Shown: positions 1 through 9,524 of the stretch, piece by piece
How positions within the stretch are numbered: the first letter of the stretch is position 1
Layout of the letters: every line of letters starts with the position of its first letter
Assembly: GCA_003427395.1 (NCBI GenBank)
Contig: BFEA01000071.1
Location: 2,888,253-2,911,457 of the forward strand
Length of the DNA: 23,205 nt
Direction of reading: 5' to 3'
Origin: Chara braunii
Lineage: Eukaryota; Streptophyta; Charophyceae; Charales; Characeae
Program-made: the position numbers and the translations under genes
The notes under the pieces: model-generated
Told to the model about the DNA's origin: nothing
Databases searched by the model: none
Seen by the model: the letters and a program-made list of their open reading frames with translations, nothing else

Positions 1-1
1 C

Positions 2-1698
2 ACCATCCGCACTGACAACACCATCGTCTCCTCCATCCTCTCCAAGAAAGATATCACTCCACGCCAAGCCCGCTGGCTAGACTTCCTTGCCCAGTTCACA
101 TTCACCATCTGCCATACCCCCAGCAAAAGCAACCGCGTTGCCGATGCCCTCTCGCGACGACCCGACCATAAGCCTCTCGAGAAAGTCTACGCCACCATGA
201 CTCATATTCAACTCCTTCCATCACTTCTTCACCGATACACCCAAGGCTATCTCTCCTGCTCAGACTTCGCCACCATTTACAACAAGCTCTGCGATCTTGA
301 CTCAGTTCCCGACTACTCCCTTCACAACAATCTCCTCTACATCATTACCAAAGGCACTCGCCCGACGCACGAGGCCTCCGTACTCGGCTCTTGGCCGAGC
401 ACCACGATGCCAAGACCGCAGGACATCTCGGTTTCCAGAAGACCTTCGACACCATCTCCCGCTACTTCTACTAGCCTTCCCAACTCGTCGACGTTAAGGC
501 ATACATTCGCTCGTGCCCCACGTGTCAAGATGTCAACCCCTCGAACCGGGCCAAACCCGGCAAGCTCCAATCATTGCCCATCCCAACTCACCGGTGGCAG
601 TCCATCTCCATGGACTTCGTTTGCGGCCTCCCCAAGACCGACCGCGGGCATGATTGCATCTACGTCATTGTCTGCCGCTTGACCAAACATGCCCACTTCA
701 TCCCTTGCACGACCTCGCACAGTGCCAANGACNTNGCCACACTCTTCTTCNNCCATGTTGCTCGNCATCACGGCCTCCCCGAGAACATCATCAGTGACCG
801 TGATCCTCGCTTCCTCTCACAATTCTGGAAACACCTCTTCACGGCCTACGGAACCACGCTCAAGTATANCACTGCATTCCACCCACANACCGATGGACAA
901 ACAGAGAAGATGAACGATACACTCCAAAGAATCCTGCGGAAGTATTGTCATCTACACCAACACGATTGGGATCAGTTGCTCACAGCCGCCGAAATTGCCT
1001 ACAACAATGTTGTCTGCCCCTCCACTGGCATGTCCCCTTTCTACCTCGACCTTGGCTACCATCCCTGCTTGCCCTCTGATTTCTTGTTTCCCTCGCAGCT
1101 CAGCCCCTCCACCCCCTGCCCCTCTCTCAATGAATGGATAGCAACAATGAACAGACTCTTCAGAGAAGCAACCGAAGCCCTTGAAAGAACACAAGAACAA
1201 CAAGCCAACAAGACTAACAAACACAGACGGGACGTGTCATTCAAAGTAGGGGACAAAGTCTGGCTTTCTGCCAAACGCTTTGAACCCGAACAAGGCTTGT
1301 CCAAGAAACTCTCGAACAAGTGGCTCGGTCCCTTCCCCATCATTGAACAAACCTCCCCCGTCAACTACAAACTCCAACTTCCCCCTGACATGAGTCGTGT
1401 CCACCCAGTCTTCCATGTCGAGTACCTAAAAGAATACCATGAATCCCCGCTCCAGTTCGCAGACCGCCCATATCCTAGACCTCCACCAATCATGCTACCC
1501 ACAGGCCCTGAATTCGTTGTCGAAACCATCATCGGTCGACGAACCACTCAGGTTTCTGATCATCCGGAACCAATCACTAAATACAAAGTCAAATGGACCG
1601 GATACCCCGACGAAGAATCTACATGGGAACCTCTCTCTAATCTTAAGAANGCCATGAAACTTNTCCGCGCCTATGATCGTGCTANTCCTANGTCCTAG
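2..1698 (+). pseudogene. pol: Ty3/gypsy chromovirus pol fragment (RNase H end, integrase, chromodomain)
   Basis: This is the 3' part of a retrotransposon polyprotein; the 5' part lies outside the window. In order it shows the C-terminal end of RNase H, closing with the motif VADALSRRP near 135-165; an integrase zinc-binding domain with paired His near 400 and CPTC near 520; the integrase core; a basic linker with the GPF-type motif KLSNKWLGPFPI; and a chromodomain near the C-terminus (YKVKWTGYPDEESTWEPL, about 1580-1640). The catalytic Asp, Asp and Glu codons are at 613, 796 and 904, giving the normal D-35-E spacing. Two lesions are visible. The frame changes between about 370 and 388, and TAG at 472-474 stands where the family has Trp in the YYWP-like motif. 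Ns occur at 729-910 and 1650-1690. In living relatives integrase inserts the cDNA and the chromodomain directs it to modified histones. This copy cannot make a complete enzyme. Confidence 0.95.
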
Positions 1699-2340
1699 AT
1701 ACCTATATCACTATGGCATAAACCCCCGCTAAAAACCCTTGCAACCCTGCTCTACACACACCCTTGAACCCAGTCCACCCTTCCCTTGATCCTCATTCAT
1801 GATGTATGATCTGCCCTTGCCCTCGCCTAGCCTTGTCCCATCTGTCCTGTCCACTACCTTGTCTCTCTAGTCCAATGCTTGTGAACTTGCGTGACGCCGA
1901 CGATAAAGGATCTAATGGCAAGCGCACGAGGACGATGGCCTGCTGTCTCACTGTTCATGGTGATTATGCAGCTGGTTTGGCCACCATGCTGTTTCATTGG
2001 CCGGCATCCCCGACTCGCGGACTTACCGGAGCAGCAACTTGTGACATGGATCTTTGCATCAGTCTGCGACTTCCTTGCTTCCAGATCAGACATCATTGCA
2101 GTTCGTGTATCGGACGCACCCTAGCACTTGGACTTTGACACTTGAACTACTACTACGCTTCTTGGACTTCTACCTATCGCTGCTGCTGAAGACCACTTCT
2201 ACCACCTACTCCAAAGACCTGATCAAGTCCGCTGCAGACCCCCTTTCAAGACACTTGGACACTTTGTTCCTACATGANATTCTGCTTCCGACTCCTTCGG
2301 ACACACCAGCCTTCNCACCCTGAACAAACATTTTCTNACT
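1699..2340. other. Post-pol spacer of the chromovirus, no recognisable gene
   Basis: This C/T-rich stretch lies between the end of integrase and the 53-bp repeats. It has short open frames on both strands (for example 1806-2138 on the plus strand), but none has recognisable motifs. Because it lies between pol and the presumed 3' LTR it is probably the element's 3' untranslated spacer. It is long for this class, where the polypurine tract usually follows pol more closely. Confidence 0.6.
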
Positions 2341-2580
2341 TTGACAACCCCGTAGAACATCATTAGCAGATCCCTGTTTCCNCAACNANTGTTCCCCGTA
2401 CCCACTAGAACATCAATAGACATCCCCTGTTCCCNTGACCATTGTTTCCCTTACCCACTACAACATCAATAGNAATACCCTGTTTTCTTGAACACCGTTT
2501 CCCTTACCCAGTAGAACATCAATAGAAGTTTCCCTGTGCCCTGAACTCTGTTCCCCCTTAACCTATAGCGAACCATGAGT
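2341..2580 (+). repeat. 53-bp minisatellite, about 4-5 degenerate copies
   Basis: The phrase AGAACATCAATAG and close variants start at 2354, 2407, 2460, 2513 and 2567, that is, at spacings of 53, 53, 53 and 54. Between them each unit reads roughly CCCTGTTCC, a variable part, then GTTTCCCTTACCCACT. Copies differ at several positions and contain Ns. The array lies between pol and the presumed 3' LTR of the chromovirus, so it was either part of the element's 3' spacer or arose in it after insertion. Confidence 0.85.
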
Positions 2581-2770
2581 CCCCTTAGTTCATCAGTAGG
2601 ACAACTCTGTTCACCGGTATCAAACCTTATTCCCTCTCACTCCCGCAGCCCCTCCCACCCACATTATACCCCTCTTCCCTTTCGACTTGTTAACCAGTGA
2701 TCGGCCCCGTCCCGTCCTTCACAAATTTCAGCATTGTTTCATGATTTTTGGCAGCCGGGACGTTGCCTTC

Positions 2771-2786
2771 TAGAGGGAGGCGATAG
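2771..2786 (+). promoter_or_regulatory. Polypurine tract candidate (plus-strand primer)
   Basis: The purine-rich run TAGAGGGAGGCGATAG lies immediately before a TGTTACAG sequence. A purine tract followed by TGT is the usual junction between internal region and 3' LTR in fungal-type chromoviruses, and in such elements it primes plus-strand DNA synthesis. Confidence 0.55.
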
Positions 2787-3386
2787 TGTTACAGACTTCG
2801 CCAGAGCTCGATCCCTGGTCTATCTTTTTGATGTTTCAGTTGCATCCCGTTTTCGGCCTGGCACCCTTTTTCCAAACCCCTCCTTTGGTACCGTAGGATT
2901 TTGGACAACTGGCGCCATGCTGCAATTCGGGCGCCACTTTCAAAAACTGCATTTTTCAGTTCTGCCCTCGGGGTCTTTGCAGAAATGCCCCTAGTACCGT
3001 ACGTGTCACCGGTACTTATACCGGCTCCCCGTACGGTACGGGGACCAGTCTCGTTCCAGTTCTCTGCTGCTGTACTCGTACTCAGTGTGACTTGTTGTTT
3101 TTGGTATTCGGGAATCCAAGACTTCGACTTTGTGCCTTGTCACTGTGTCTGCGTCCGATCCTCAGTCCGAGTCCGTCGTGTTGAGTGAGTGTGTGTGTGC
3201 TCTCACTCTCCCCCTCTCTCTCCTCTCCCTCGGCTCACCCTCAGCCTCACGCTCGTTACAAGCGTGGCCTGCCTGCTCGTCATGCTTCCCTTACTCGCTT
3301 GCATGTCTGCCTGTCTGGCTGTCTGACTGTCGGTTTGTGTGTGTCTGTCAGTTTATCTGTTTGTGTATGTTGCTTCAGTGATTACA
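2787..3386 (+). repeat. Probable 3' LTR of the chromovirus (about 600 bp)
   Basis: The segment begins TGTTACAGAC directly after the polypurine tract and can be closed at GTGATTACA (end 3386), giving TG...CA ends and a plausible length. It contains a nested palindrome at 2994-3039 and a GT/CT-rich second half. Just beyond the proposed end the composition changes abruptly to the A/G-rich minisatellite. The 5' LTR is outside the window, so the end and any target duplication cannot be confirmed. The 3' boundary is the weaker of the two. Confidence 0.5.
2994..3039. repeat. Nested perfect palindrome inside the presumed LTR
   Basis: The outer arms GTACCGTACG (2994-3003) and CGTACGGTAC (3030-3039) are perfect 10-bp complements. 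Within the 26-bp interval lies a second hairpin, CCGGTA-CTTA-TACCGG. It could form a cruciform or be a binding site for a dimeric regulator in the LTR promoter region. Function is inferred only. Confidence 0.75.
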
Positions 3387-3392
3387 GATGAG

Positions 3393-4800
3393 CCACAAAG
3401 AAAGAAAAGAGGATGGGGTGAGGAAAAAGGAGGACAAAAAAAAAGACTAAGTCACCAAAGAAAAAAAAGAAAACAAATAGCAGTAATTTTCGTCGAAAGC
3501 GAAGGATGGGCTAAGATTGAGGGGATTGAAGAAAAAACTAAGTTACCAAAGAAAAGAAAAACAAATAGTAGTAATCTTCGTCGAAAGTAAGGGATGGGGG
3601 GAGGTCGTAAGGATTAAAAAAAAAAAGTTACCAAAGAAGAAAAGGAAAACAAATAGTTGTAATCTTCGTCGAAAGTAAGGGATGGGGTGAGGTCAGGAGG
3701 ATTGAAAAAAAAAACTAAGTTACCAAAGAAGAAAAGGAAAATAAATAGCAGTAAACTTTGGGGAAATAGGGGGATGGGGTGAGGGTGGAGGATGACTAAG
3801 TTACCAAAGAAGAAAACGAAAATAAATAGCATTAATCTTCAGCGAGTGGAGTATTAAAAGACCTAAAAAAAAAAGGTTACCAAGGAGGGAAAAAAAACAA
3901 ATAGCACTAATCTTCAGCGAAAGGGGAGGGTGACCGTGGGAGAGCACTCAGGAAGAAAGCAATACAAAGTTCACCAATTTTCGGCGAAACGCATATATGG
4001 GGTGAGAGTGGAGGAGGATCTAAAAAAAAAAATCACCAAAGAAAAAAAGAAAAACAAATAACATTAATCTTCGGCGAAAGCGGGGTATAGGGTGGGAGTG
4101 GAGGAGGACCTAAAAAACGCTAACTTACCAAAGAAAAAAAGGAAAACAAATAGCAGTAAACTTTGATGAAAGAGGGGGGGGGGGGTGAGGAGGTTGTACG
4201 GTAAAAAAAAAAACTAACTTACCGAAGTAGAAAAACAAAACAAATAGTATAGTCTTCAATGAAAGGGAGGTATACGATAAGAGCGAGGGAGGCAAAAAAA
4301 AAAAACTAAGGAACTAAGGAAATAAACGAAAACAAATAGCACTAATCTTTGGCGAAAGAGAGGCATGGATGACAGTGGGAGAGGACCAAAGAAAAGAAGC
4401 AAAACAAATAGCATTAATCTTCGACGAAATGAGTACATTGGGTGTGAGTGGAGGAGGATCTAAAAAAAACTAAGTTACCAAAGAAAAAAAGAAAAACAAA
4501 TAGCACTACGCTTCGGCGAAAGCGGGGTATGGGGTGAGAGTGGGAGAGGACTAAAGTAGAATGCAAAACAAATTTCACTAATCTTCTGCGAAATGAGCAT
4601 ATGGGGTGAGAATGGAGGAGGACCTAAAAAAAAAAAAAAAGTTACAAAAGAAGAAAAAAAAAACGAATAGCACCAATCGTCAGCGAAGGGGATGGGGGCT
4701 GATAATGGGAGAGGACCAAAGAAGAAAGCAATGCAAAATTCACTAATCTTCAGTGAAACGGGTATATGGCGTGAGAGTGAATGAGGACCTAAAAAAAAAA
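3393..4800. repeat. A/G-rich minisatellite, about 17 units with two unit classes
   Basis: A unit of the type AAGTTACCAAAGAAGAAAAG, then AAACAAATAGCAGTAATC, TTCGGCGAAAG and a GGGGTGAG-rich part, is repeated with heavy indels. Using the C of CGAAA (or its substitute) as landmark, units lie at 3494, 3582, 3670, 3762, 3843, 3918, 3985, 4075, 4167, 4260, 4353, 4425, 4517, 4589, 4684 and 4754, with a degenerate one near 4874. Spacing is near 88-92 at first. From 4353 it alternates about 72 and 92-95, a dimeric higher-order unit of about 165 bp. Long minus-strand open frames here are artefacts of the low-complexity, T-rich reverse strand. Confidence 0.9.
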
Positions 4801-4804
4801 AGTT

Positions 4805-5057
4805 ACGAAAGAAAAAACAAAAATAAATAATATTCACCACAACATTAAAAATAACAAATCTCACATTCGTCAATGAAAAGAGATACCAATAAGTACAGTG
4901 TGTAAAGATTAACCATACTTCCTTAATGAAATGGAACACTCAAAACAACTTTCAGTAAGTAACAAGTGTTATTCTTCAAGGAGGGTCACACAAAATTCGT
5001 TGCAAGCTTCAGTGACCCATTCGACGACATTTTCGGTGGTCATTAACCGCGAGTGTA
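4805..5057. other. AT-rich unassigned sequence
   Basis: This stretch lies between the minisatellite and the inverted repeat copy. On the minus strand it is what would follow the TATA-like site at 5081. I see no coding motif, and it has no clear match in the corresponding position of the right-hand copy. Confidence 0.5.
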
Positions 5058-5080
5058 GTCGTCCTGAACTGCTTAAGTAT

Positions 5081-5094
5081 CCAAGTTTTATATA
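5081..5094 (-). promoter_or_regulatory. TATA-box-like site in the left repeat copy
   Basis: On the minus strand this reads TATATAAAACTTGG. The right copy has TATATATAACTTGG at the same relative position (19090-19103), so the site is conserved between two otherwise diverged copies. This suggests a Pol II core promoter transcribing away from the stem-loop array. No transcript evidence is available. Confidence 0.5.
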
Positions 5095-5214
5095 ATTATC
5101 TACACTTAGTCTTTTAAGGTAACATATGACTGAACCAATCATATTTAGCTCAAGATTCAGTCTGCCCCTTCGTACCACAAATTTATTCTTAGTTGATACT
5201 CTCTTTAGGTTGGT

Positions 5215-5690
5215 GATAAGCTATAGTCAGACCACCCAAACTTATGGAACCCTGTCTGACTAGCCTGTTCATAGATAAAGTAATAATAAATTATAGTCAA
5301 GTTATATCATTTTGGTTTCAGCATGTGCGTGGCATTGGACCAAGACCAATCAAACTTATGGAACATGTCTGATTCTCAGCCTGGTTCTTTTTCTTAAAGC
5401 CAAGACTAATCAAACTTATGGAACATGCTCATACCTCCTCGTTCAGAACCAAAAGAAACTGAAAGAAACCCAAAGTAAACAAGGCGACCAAACCATCCAA
5501 ACTTATGGAACATGCTTGGTCCCTTAAAAATCAATCAAAGTCAGTCATTGCAAGTCAGAGCAACGAGACCACCCAAACTTATGAAACCTGTCTGGTCCTC
5601 CAGACAATTCAAAATAAACATAGTATTGGGCCTCCCTAAACCTATGGAGACTTGCCCAACCTTTGATAGACCCATTCAAGCAAGCAATAC
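5215..5690 (-). repeat. Left array of stem-loop units (6 copies)
   Basis: The core AAACTTATGG (minus strand CCATAAGTTT) occurs at 5238, 5352, 5412, 5499, 5575 (variant) and 5637 (variant). Several cores are flanked by complementary arms that differ between units: TAGTCAGAC with GTCTGACTA around the first, GACCAA with TTGGTC around the fourth, GACCA with TGGTC around the fifth and TTGGGC with GCCCAA around the sixth. Units two and three have only weak complementarity. The array belongs to the left copy of the inverted repeat. Confidence 0.8.
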
Positions 5691-6182
5691 TGCCTTCCTT
5701 CCATCCTTCCCCCAAATGTAATCCCACAATCTGCTTTTAGTCAATACAATAAAAATTGAAACTGAATTTGCACAATCATTCATTCATTAAGTCTGGTTTA
5801 TGTCATAAAGTCAAACTGAAAGTCAAAGTAGGGATGCATGCAGTTCACTCAGTCAATCATAGCAATATGTACAAATAATGGTTATAATTCGGTTTATAGA
5901 AGGAGATGGAAGGTTACCTCTCAGTTCCCTGCCTCCATAACTCCTCCTGAGTTCCAGCAGAGCTCCCGCAATCGGTGGGCTGACTCCCCACAGAGTCTTG
6001 CTGTGGTCCTACGGGTTGCAATCCCACCTGCCGCCTTCCTCTCAGAACAGGACTGGACTTAGAGTAAGAAGGGCAGAAGAAGAAACTTTAAGACTCTCAA
6101 ATCCATGAGAGGTGCACTCAGACTCGCACAAGAGGGTCTTGGTTCCTTCACTCGCCTGAGGGCCCCGCAATGGCGGCCAAAA

Positions 6183-6909
6183 TCGCAGGTGCATGGTTAG
6201 TCAAAGTCAAATAGTCTGCTGTTGACTTCCTGACAATCACTACAAATCGCAACAAAAACCCTCTTAATCAACACGATCACTCCCCCAAATCCCGATTCTG
6301 CCGGCGCGGATGGGTTCACTATCCCTTTAACCCCCCTTCCTGCCTGATTTCCCCGAAGTCTGGTCAAAGTCACGACCAGATCTAACTCATGGTTGGAGTT
6401 AGGTTATTTCATCCGAGAGCAAGAACCCCGTATTGGCCAGTAAGTAAGCCTTCATCTTACGGCCTGCCTGCAACTGCTTTGCTCGGTATGATGGGTAGCG
6501 CATCGGCCAACGGGTGAGCCCTCGGCCCCACGACTAGTATCCCGCTACTCCAGATGGCGAGATGCGCAGCGTACTAGCGAGTAGGTAGGTCTTCAGCCTC
6601 GTTGCTCACTCCCTCTTCCTTGCTGCTCTCACTCCTCCCCGCTCCCTCATGCTCCCGGTCGCCTCCTAGTCGCAGTAGGGGTCATAGCTGGGTGGACAAC
6701 TCCTGATGCCACAAAGAAAGTAGTTGCGATAACAACCGAGCAGGTGGTGCAGCAAGCTGGTGCTGGGGCTGAAAGCGGAAAGCCTGTAAGCACAGCACAC
6801 CACCCTGAAGGCTCGCTCCCCGTATTAATTTGGATTAATCTTCTGCTAAAATACAACAGGATTCATTCGAAGCTTCCTGCATAAGGCAGTACAACGCCAA
6901 CGACTTTTT

Positions 6910-6912
<3 letters not shown>
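6183..6912. repeat. Noncoding segment with a degenerate 70-bp triplication
   Basis: Three related phrases lie about 70 bp apart: CGTATTGGCCAGTAAGTAAG at 6429, CGCATCGGCCAACGGGTGAG at 6499 and CGTACTAGCGAGTAGGTAGG at 6570. Each is followed by a CTTCA- or CCTCG-containing part. The remainder (6183-6420 and 6640-6912) shows no gene. Confidence 0.5.

Positions 6913-6987
<75 letters not shown>
6913..6987. repeat. (CT)n microsatellite, about 37 repeats
   Basis: An uninterrupted CT dinucleotide run, preceded by a T-rich stretch and followed by GTGCGCACGCG. A second tract of nearly equal length lies at 23112-23188. Confidence 0.98.
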
Positions 6988-6990
<3 letters not shown>

Positions 6991-7928
6991 CGCACGCGCC
7001 CCCACGAAGGTCCTTGTACTTCTAGCCCCTCTTATTTGAAAAGTAGGTACTTACTTTTTGCCAACATTAGTGGTGACTTGAGCAACATTTATGTCATAAT
7101 AGCATCAATAGAGAATCGTTCACCGACCTATGAAATGTTGCTTTTAACACTAACTTTAATTTGAACGTTGCTCGAACCTGAAAATTAAGCCAGGTTTTTT
7201 CTGTTGTTATACACACGCACACTTGTGTCAATCCCCATACACACTTGCACTCCCGCACTCCCACATGCAGCTCCTTCAAGCCTACGGTTGTGCTATGATA
7301 ATAAGGCCCGAACCAACATGGCTATGACCACCACACAGTGAGAACTCAGACACAGTCTTCGCTCTGTACTTCACCGAGGGTGCGACACGAGAACGAACCT
7401 TCCACTGAAAATCAGTTTGGTTCGTCACCGGTTTAGAGTTGCTCACTTCCGCAGCCCTTTGCGCCCAGACGTATTTGGCAAGCGGCTTGGCCAGGCATCA
7501 ACAAACCACACCGAACCAAGGCGGCAGGGAAGAACCCATGGGCTAAACAAGTGGTCGAGGACCAAGATGGATAACCGACGGCGAAGGCACAAGCTCGACG
7601 ATTCTCCATTGAAGTCTCAATTAGAATGAACATGACGGAATGGCCTGATCGTGGGTAACAACGTTGAATCCTACGCTGATCTTGAGTAGCCACACGTTGT
7701 TACCCACGCTAATTGCGAACAACAGCGTTGGCCCTGTCGCAAAAGGAAGAAAAAGAAAAACGAATGATTCTGCCCTTAGAAGATGGGCAGATACATCGCC
7801 ATACCTAAGCCTTTCCTCTTGGGCGCAGCCCTCACATCTTGTATTGCCGAATCCATCGTTTCAAACCAAAATCCGTCTCTACTAGCATATTCACCCTATC
7901 CTAAAACCCCTGAATAGCATCTTTTCCC
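6988..7928. other. Unassigned sequence without a supportable gene
   Basis: Short open frames exist on both strands (for example 7417-7629 plus and 7433-7693 minus). They have no recognised motif and sit opposite each other, so neither is convincing. CA-rich stretches occur near 7209-7265. Confidence 0.5.
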
Positions 7929-8502
7929 GCCCGATTCCATCGAGGAACGGGCAGGGTACACACTTCCTGCTCCCATTTCTCCTCTATTTTTCCTCTCGTC
8001 GACTCTCCGCGCACCTCCTCTCTTCTCCAACTCTTTTTTTACTAACTTTCTACTGATTCTAACTACGGAATCGGGGTCGCAAGGGCCGAAAACCCTCGAT
8101 TCGAACCCTCCCTCGCCCGAAACCGGTCAGAAGCGCGGGAGACAAGGGCTTTCTTACTCTACCTCCCTCCCACTCTCACCATCTCCCGCACTGTCTATTT
8201 TCTCTCCTCCTACCTTTCCCAGTCATCTACACGCTAAGTTAACACCACTAATTGATTCATAACATCTGATAACCCCCACTTAGGATCCTACCTCGCCCGA
8301 TTCTATAAGGAATCGAGGAAGATATCGAATTTTTACTCTCCCACCATATCTACTTTCCCATCATCATCACACATTCGTTTTCTATCCTATCTTTCTTTCT
8401 ACTAACTCTCCTTCCTTTCTGACCTCATCATCGGACTCACCCGGGGCCAAAACCCTGGGATTGCCTCTTACCTCTCTCGATTCCACTAAGGATCGAGAGA
8501 GC
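7929..8502 (+). repeat. Hairpin modules in pyrimidine-rich DNA (left set)
   Basis: Four hairpin modules lie in C/T-rich sequence: CGCCCGATTCC...GGAACGGGC at 7929-7952, GAATCG...CGATTC at 8068-8102, CCTCG/GATTC...GAATCGAGG at 8291-8318, and CTCTCTCGATTCC...GGATCGAGAGAG at 8472-8501. Each has GATTCC-like and GGAATC-like halves. The last module follows CCGGGGCCAAAACCCTGG. The same order, CCGGGG-AAAACCCCGG then CCGATTCC...GGATCGG, appears on the minus strand at 16263-16208, so the set has an inverted relative on the right. Confidence 0.65.
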
Positions 8503-9429
8503 TAGGCCATTCCGGTTGCGCCCGACTCATCATTCCGCCGTCCCCTTCTTTGCACGTATCCGGTGCGAAACCGTGCCAGGTTCATTTCTTCTTGTTTATG
8601 TTTTACCTTTCTTCTCCTTCATCATCCCCGTCTGCGCCAGCCCCTGCCCACGGCGTTTCGGTCCCTTAACGCCCAACAGTTGGATGCTCCGCAGCGGCCT
8701 ACGTTCGACATTCTTCCAGTATCTCAACGGAGACTTCAGAAAAAAAAAAAAAAAACATTACTTAGACTTATCAATTAGTCTTCCGTTCCTATACTTGGGC
8801 CCAACGCTGTTTAGGCTGTCGCCACAGCCTCCCCGCTCGGCTTAGCTTATGCGGAGCCCACTGCCACCTCGGGCCCCCAGCGGCTAAGCTCCCACTCAAA
8901 CTGTTGTCCACAAAACTAAGGGCGCGGCCCCGTACGCCCCACAACGGAAATAGCAAATATTCGAATGAAAACTTTAAGTTCCCGAGTGGGGACAGGTTCC
9001 GTGGGAACCGCCATTGCAGCCAATATCGCTGAGGGCCTCCCGACACTGCCCCAGGCCATCTGCGCCCAGGCGCAGTCCCGTCTGTCGGTTCCCAGCGAGC
9101 TTGCTCACCCTCAAACCTCTCATGGTAATCGTGGTCGGCGGACGGTGCACCATAGCAACCCCCACCACCCTCGGGCTGCAGTCCCACTCACCTCGCTCGG
9201 AATGCTCTCCATTTTTCTTCCACTTCAGGCTAACGACGCTCTCCAAGCGGGAAGCGAGGGAAACCACGACTACGGACCCCGCCACTCTCAACACGTCCGT
9301 TGACCCCTTCAACCCGTATTTCAACGACGGTAGGGTGAAGGACTTTCTCATTGGCACGTTGTGTCCGGCATCGTAGCAACTGAGCCATGCCAGTCGATCC
9401 CAACACCAACCTCGGAGTCGATCACCGAG
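8503..9429. other. Unassigned sequence with a run of 16 A
   Basis: A homopolymer of 16 A lies at 8740-8755. Overlapping open frames occur on both strands (8789-9187 and 8974-9630 minus; 8965-9303 and 9014-9376 plus). None contains a motif I recognise, and the opposite-strand overlap argues that they reflect GC-rich composition. The A run could be a retroposed 3' end, but I see no clear body or target duplication. Confidence 0.45.
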
Positions 9430-9477
9430 ATAAAAACAATAAAAACAAATAAATAAATAATAAAAATAAGAATAAAC
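9430..9477. repeat. A-rich low-complexity tract at the truncation of pol 2
   Basis: The tract is built from AATAAAAACAAATAAATAAAT-like units and lies about 50 bp before reverse-transcriptase homology starts. It may be the tail of a retroposed sequence inserted into the element, or simply a deletion junction. Confidence 0.7.
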
Positions 9478-9524
9478 ACCGCACGCCCCTCTGGCTCGTG
9501 ACGCCACGCACACCCAGGTTGCGC

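Larger units (their letters stand above)
5058..6182 (-). repeat. Left copy of a long noncoding repeat (inverted partner at 17807-19126)
   Basis: Read on the minus strand from 6182 to 5058, this aligns end to end with 17807-19126 read on the plus strand. Shared stretches include GCCATTGCGGGGCCCTCAGG, CACCGATTGCGGGAGCTCTG, TGGAGGCAGGGAACTGAG, GAACAGGCTAGTCAG and GACTATAGCTTATC, and both copies end in a TATA-like site and a CAG[TC]TCCAGGACG-like or CAGTTCAGGACG-like sequence. No coding frame is conserved. This copy holds six stem-loop units against eleven on the right, which accounts for much of the length difference. It resembles the U3 or promoter part of an LTR, but no LTR ends could be fixed, so the element type is open. 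Confidence 0.85.

Noticed and set aside
4475-4939. Long hydrophobic open frame on the minus strand (154 codons)
   Set aside because: It is the reverse strand of the A/G-rich minisatellite, so Phe, Leu and Ser runs are a composition effect; its periodic repeats follow the DNA repeat.
8090-8115. B-box-like GGTTCGAATC on the minus strand suggesting a tRNA or tRNA-SINE
   Set aside because: The T-stem does not pair, no A box or acceptor stem is found at suitable distance, and the sequence is part of a hairpin module.
9363-9400. A-box-like ATGGCTCAGTTGC on the minus strand
   Set aside because: No B box at the expected distance and no cloverleaf; it is too short to call a tRNA-derived element.
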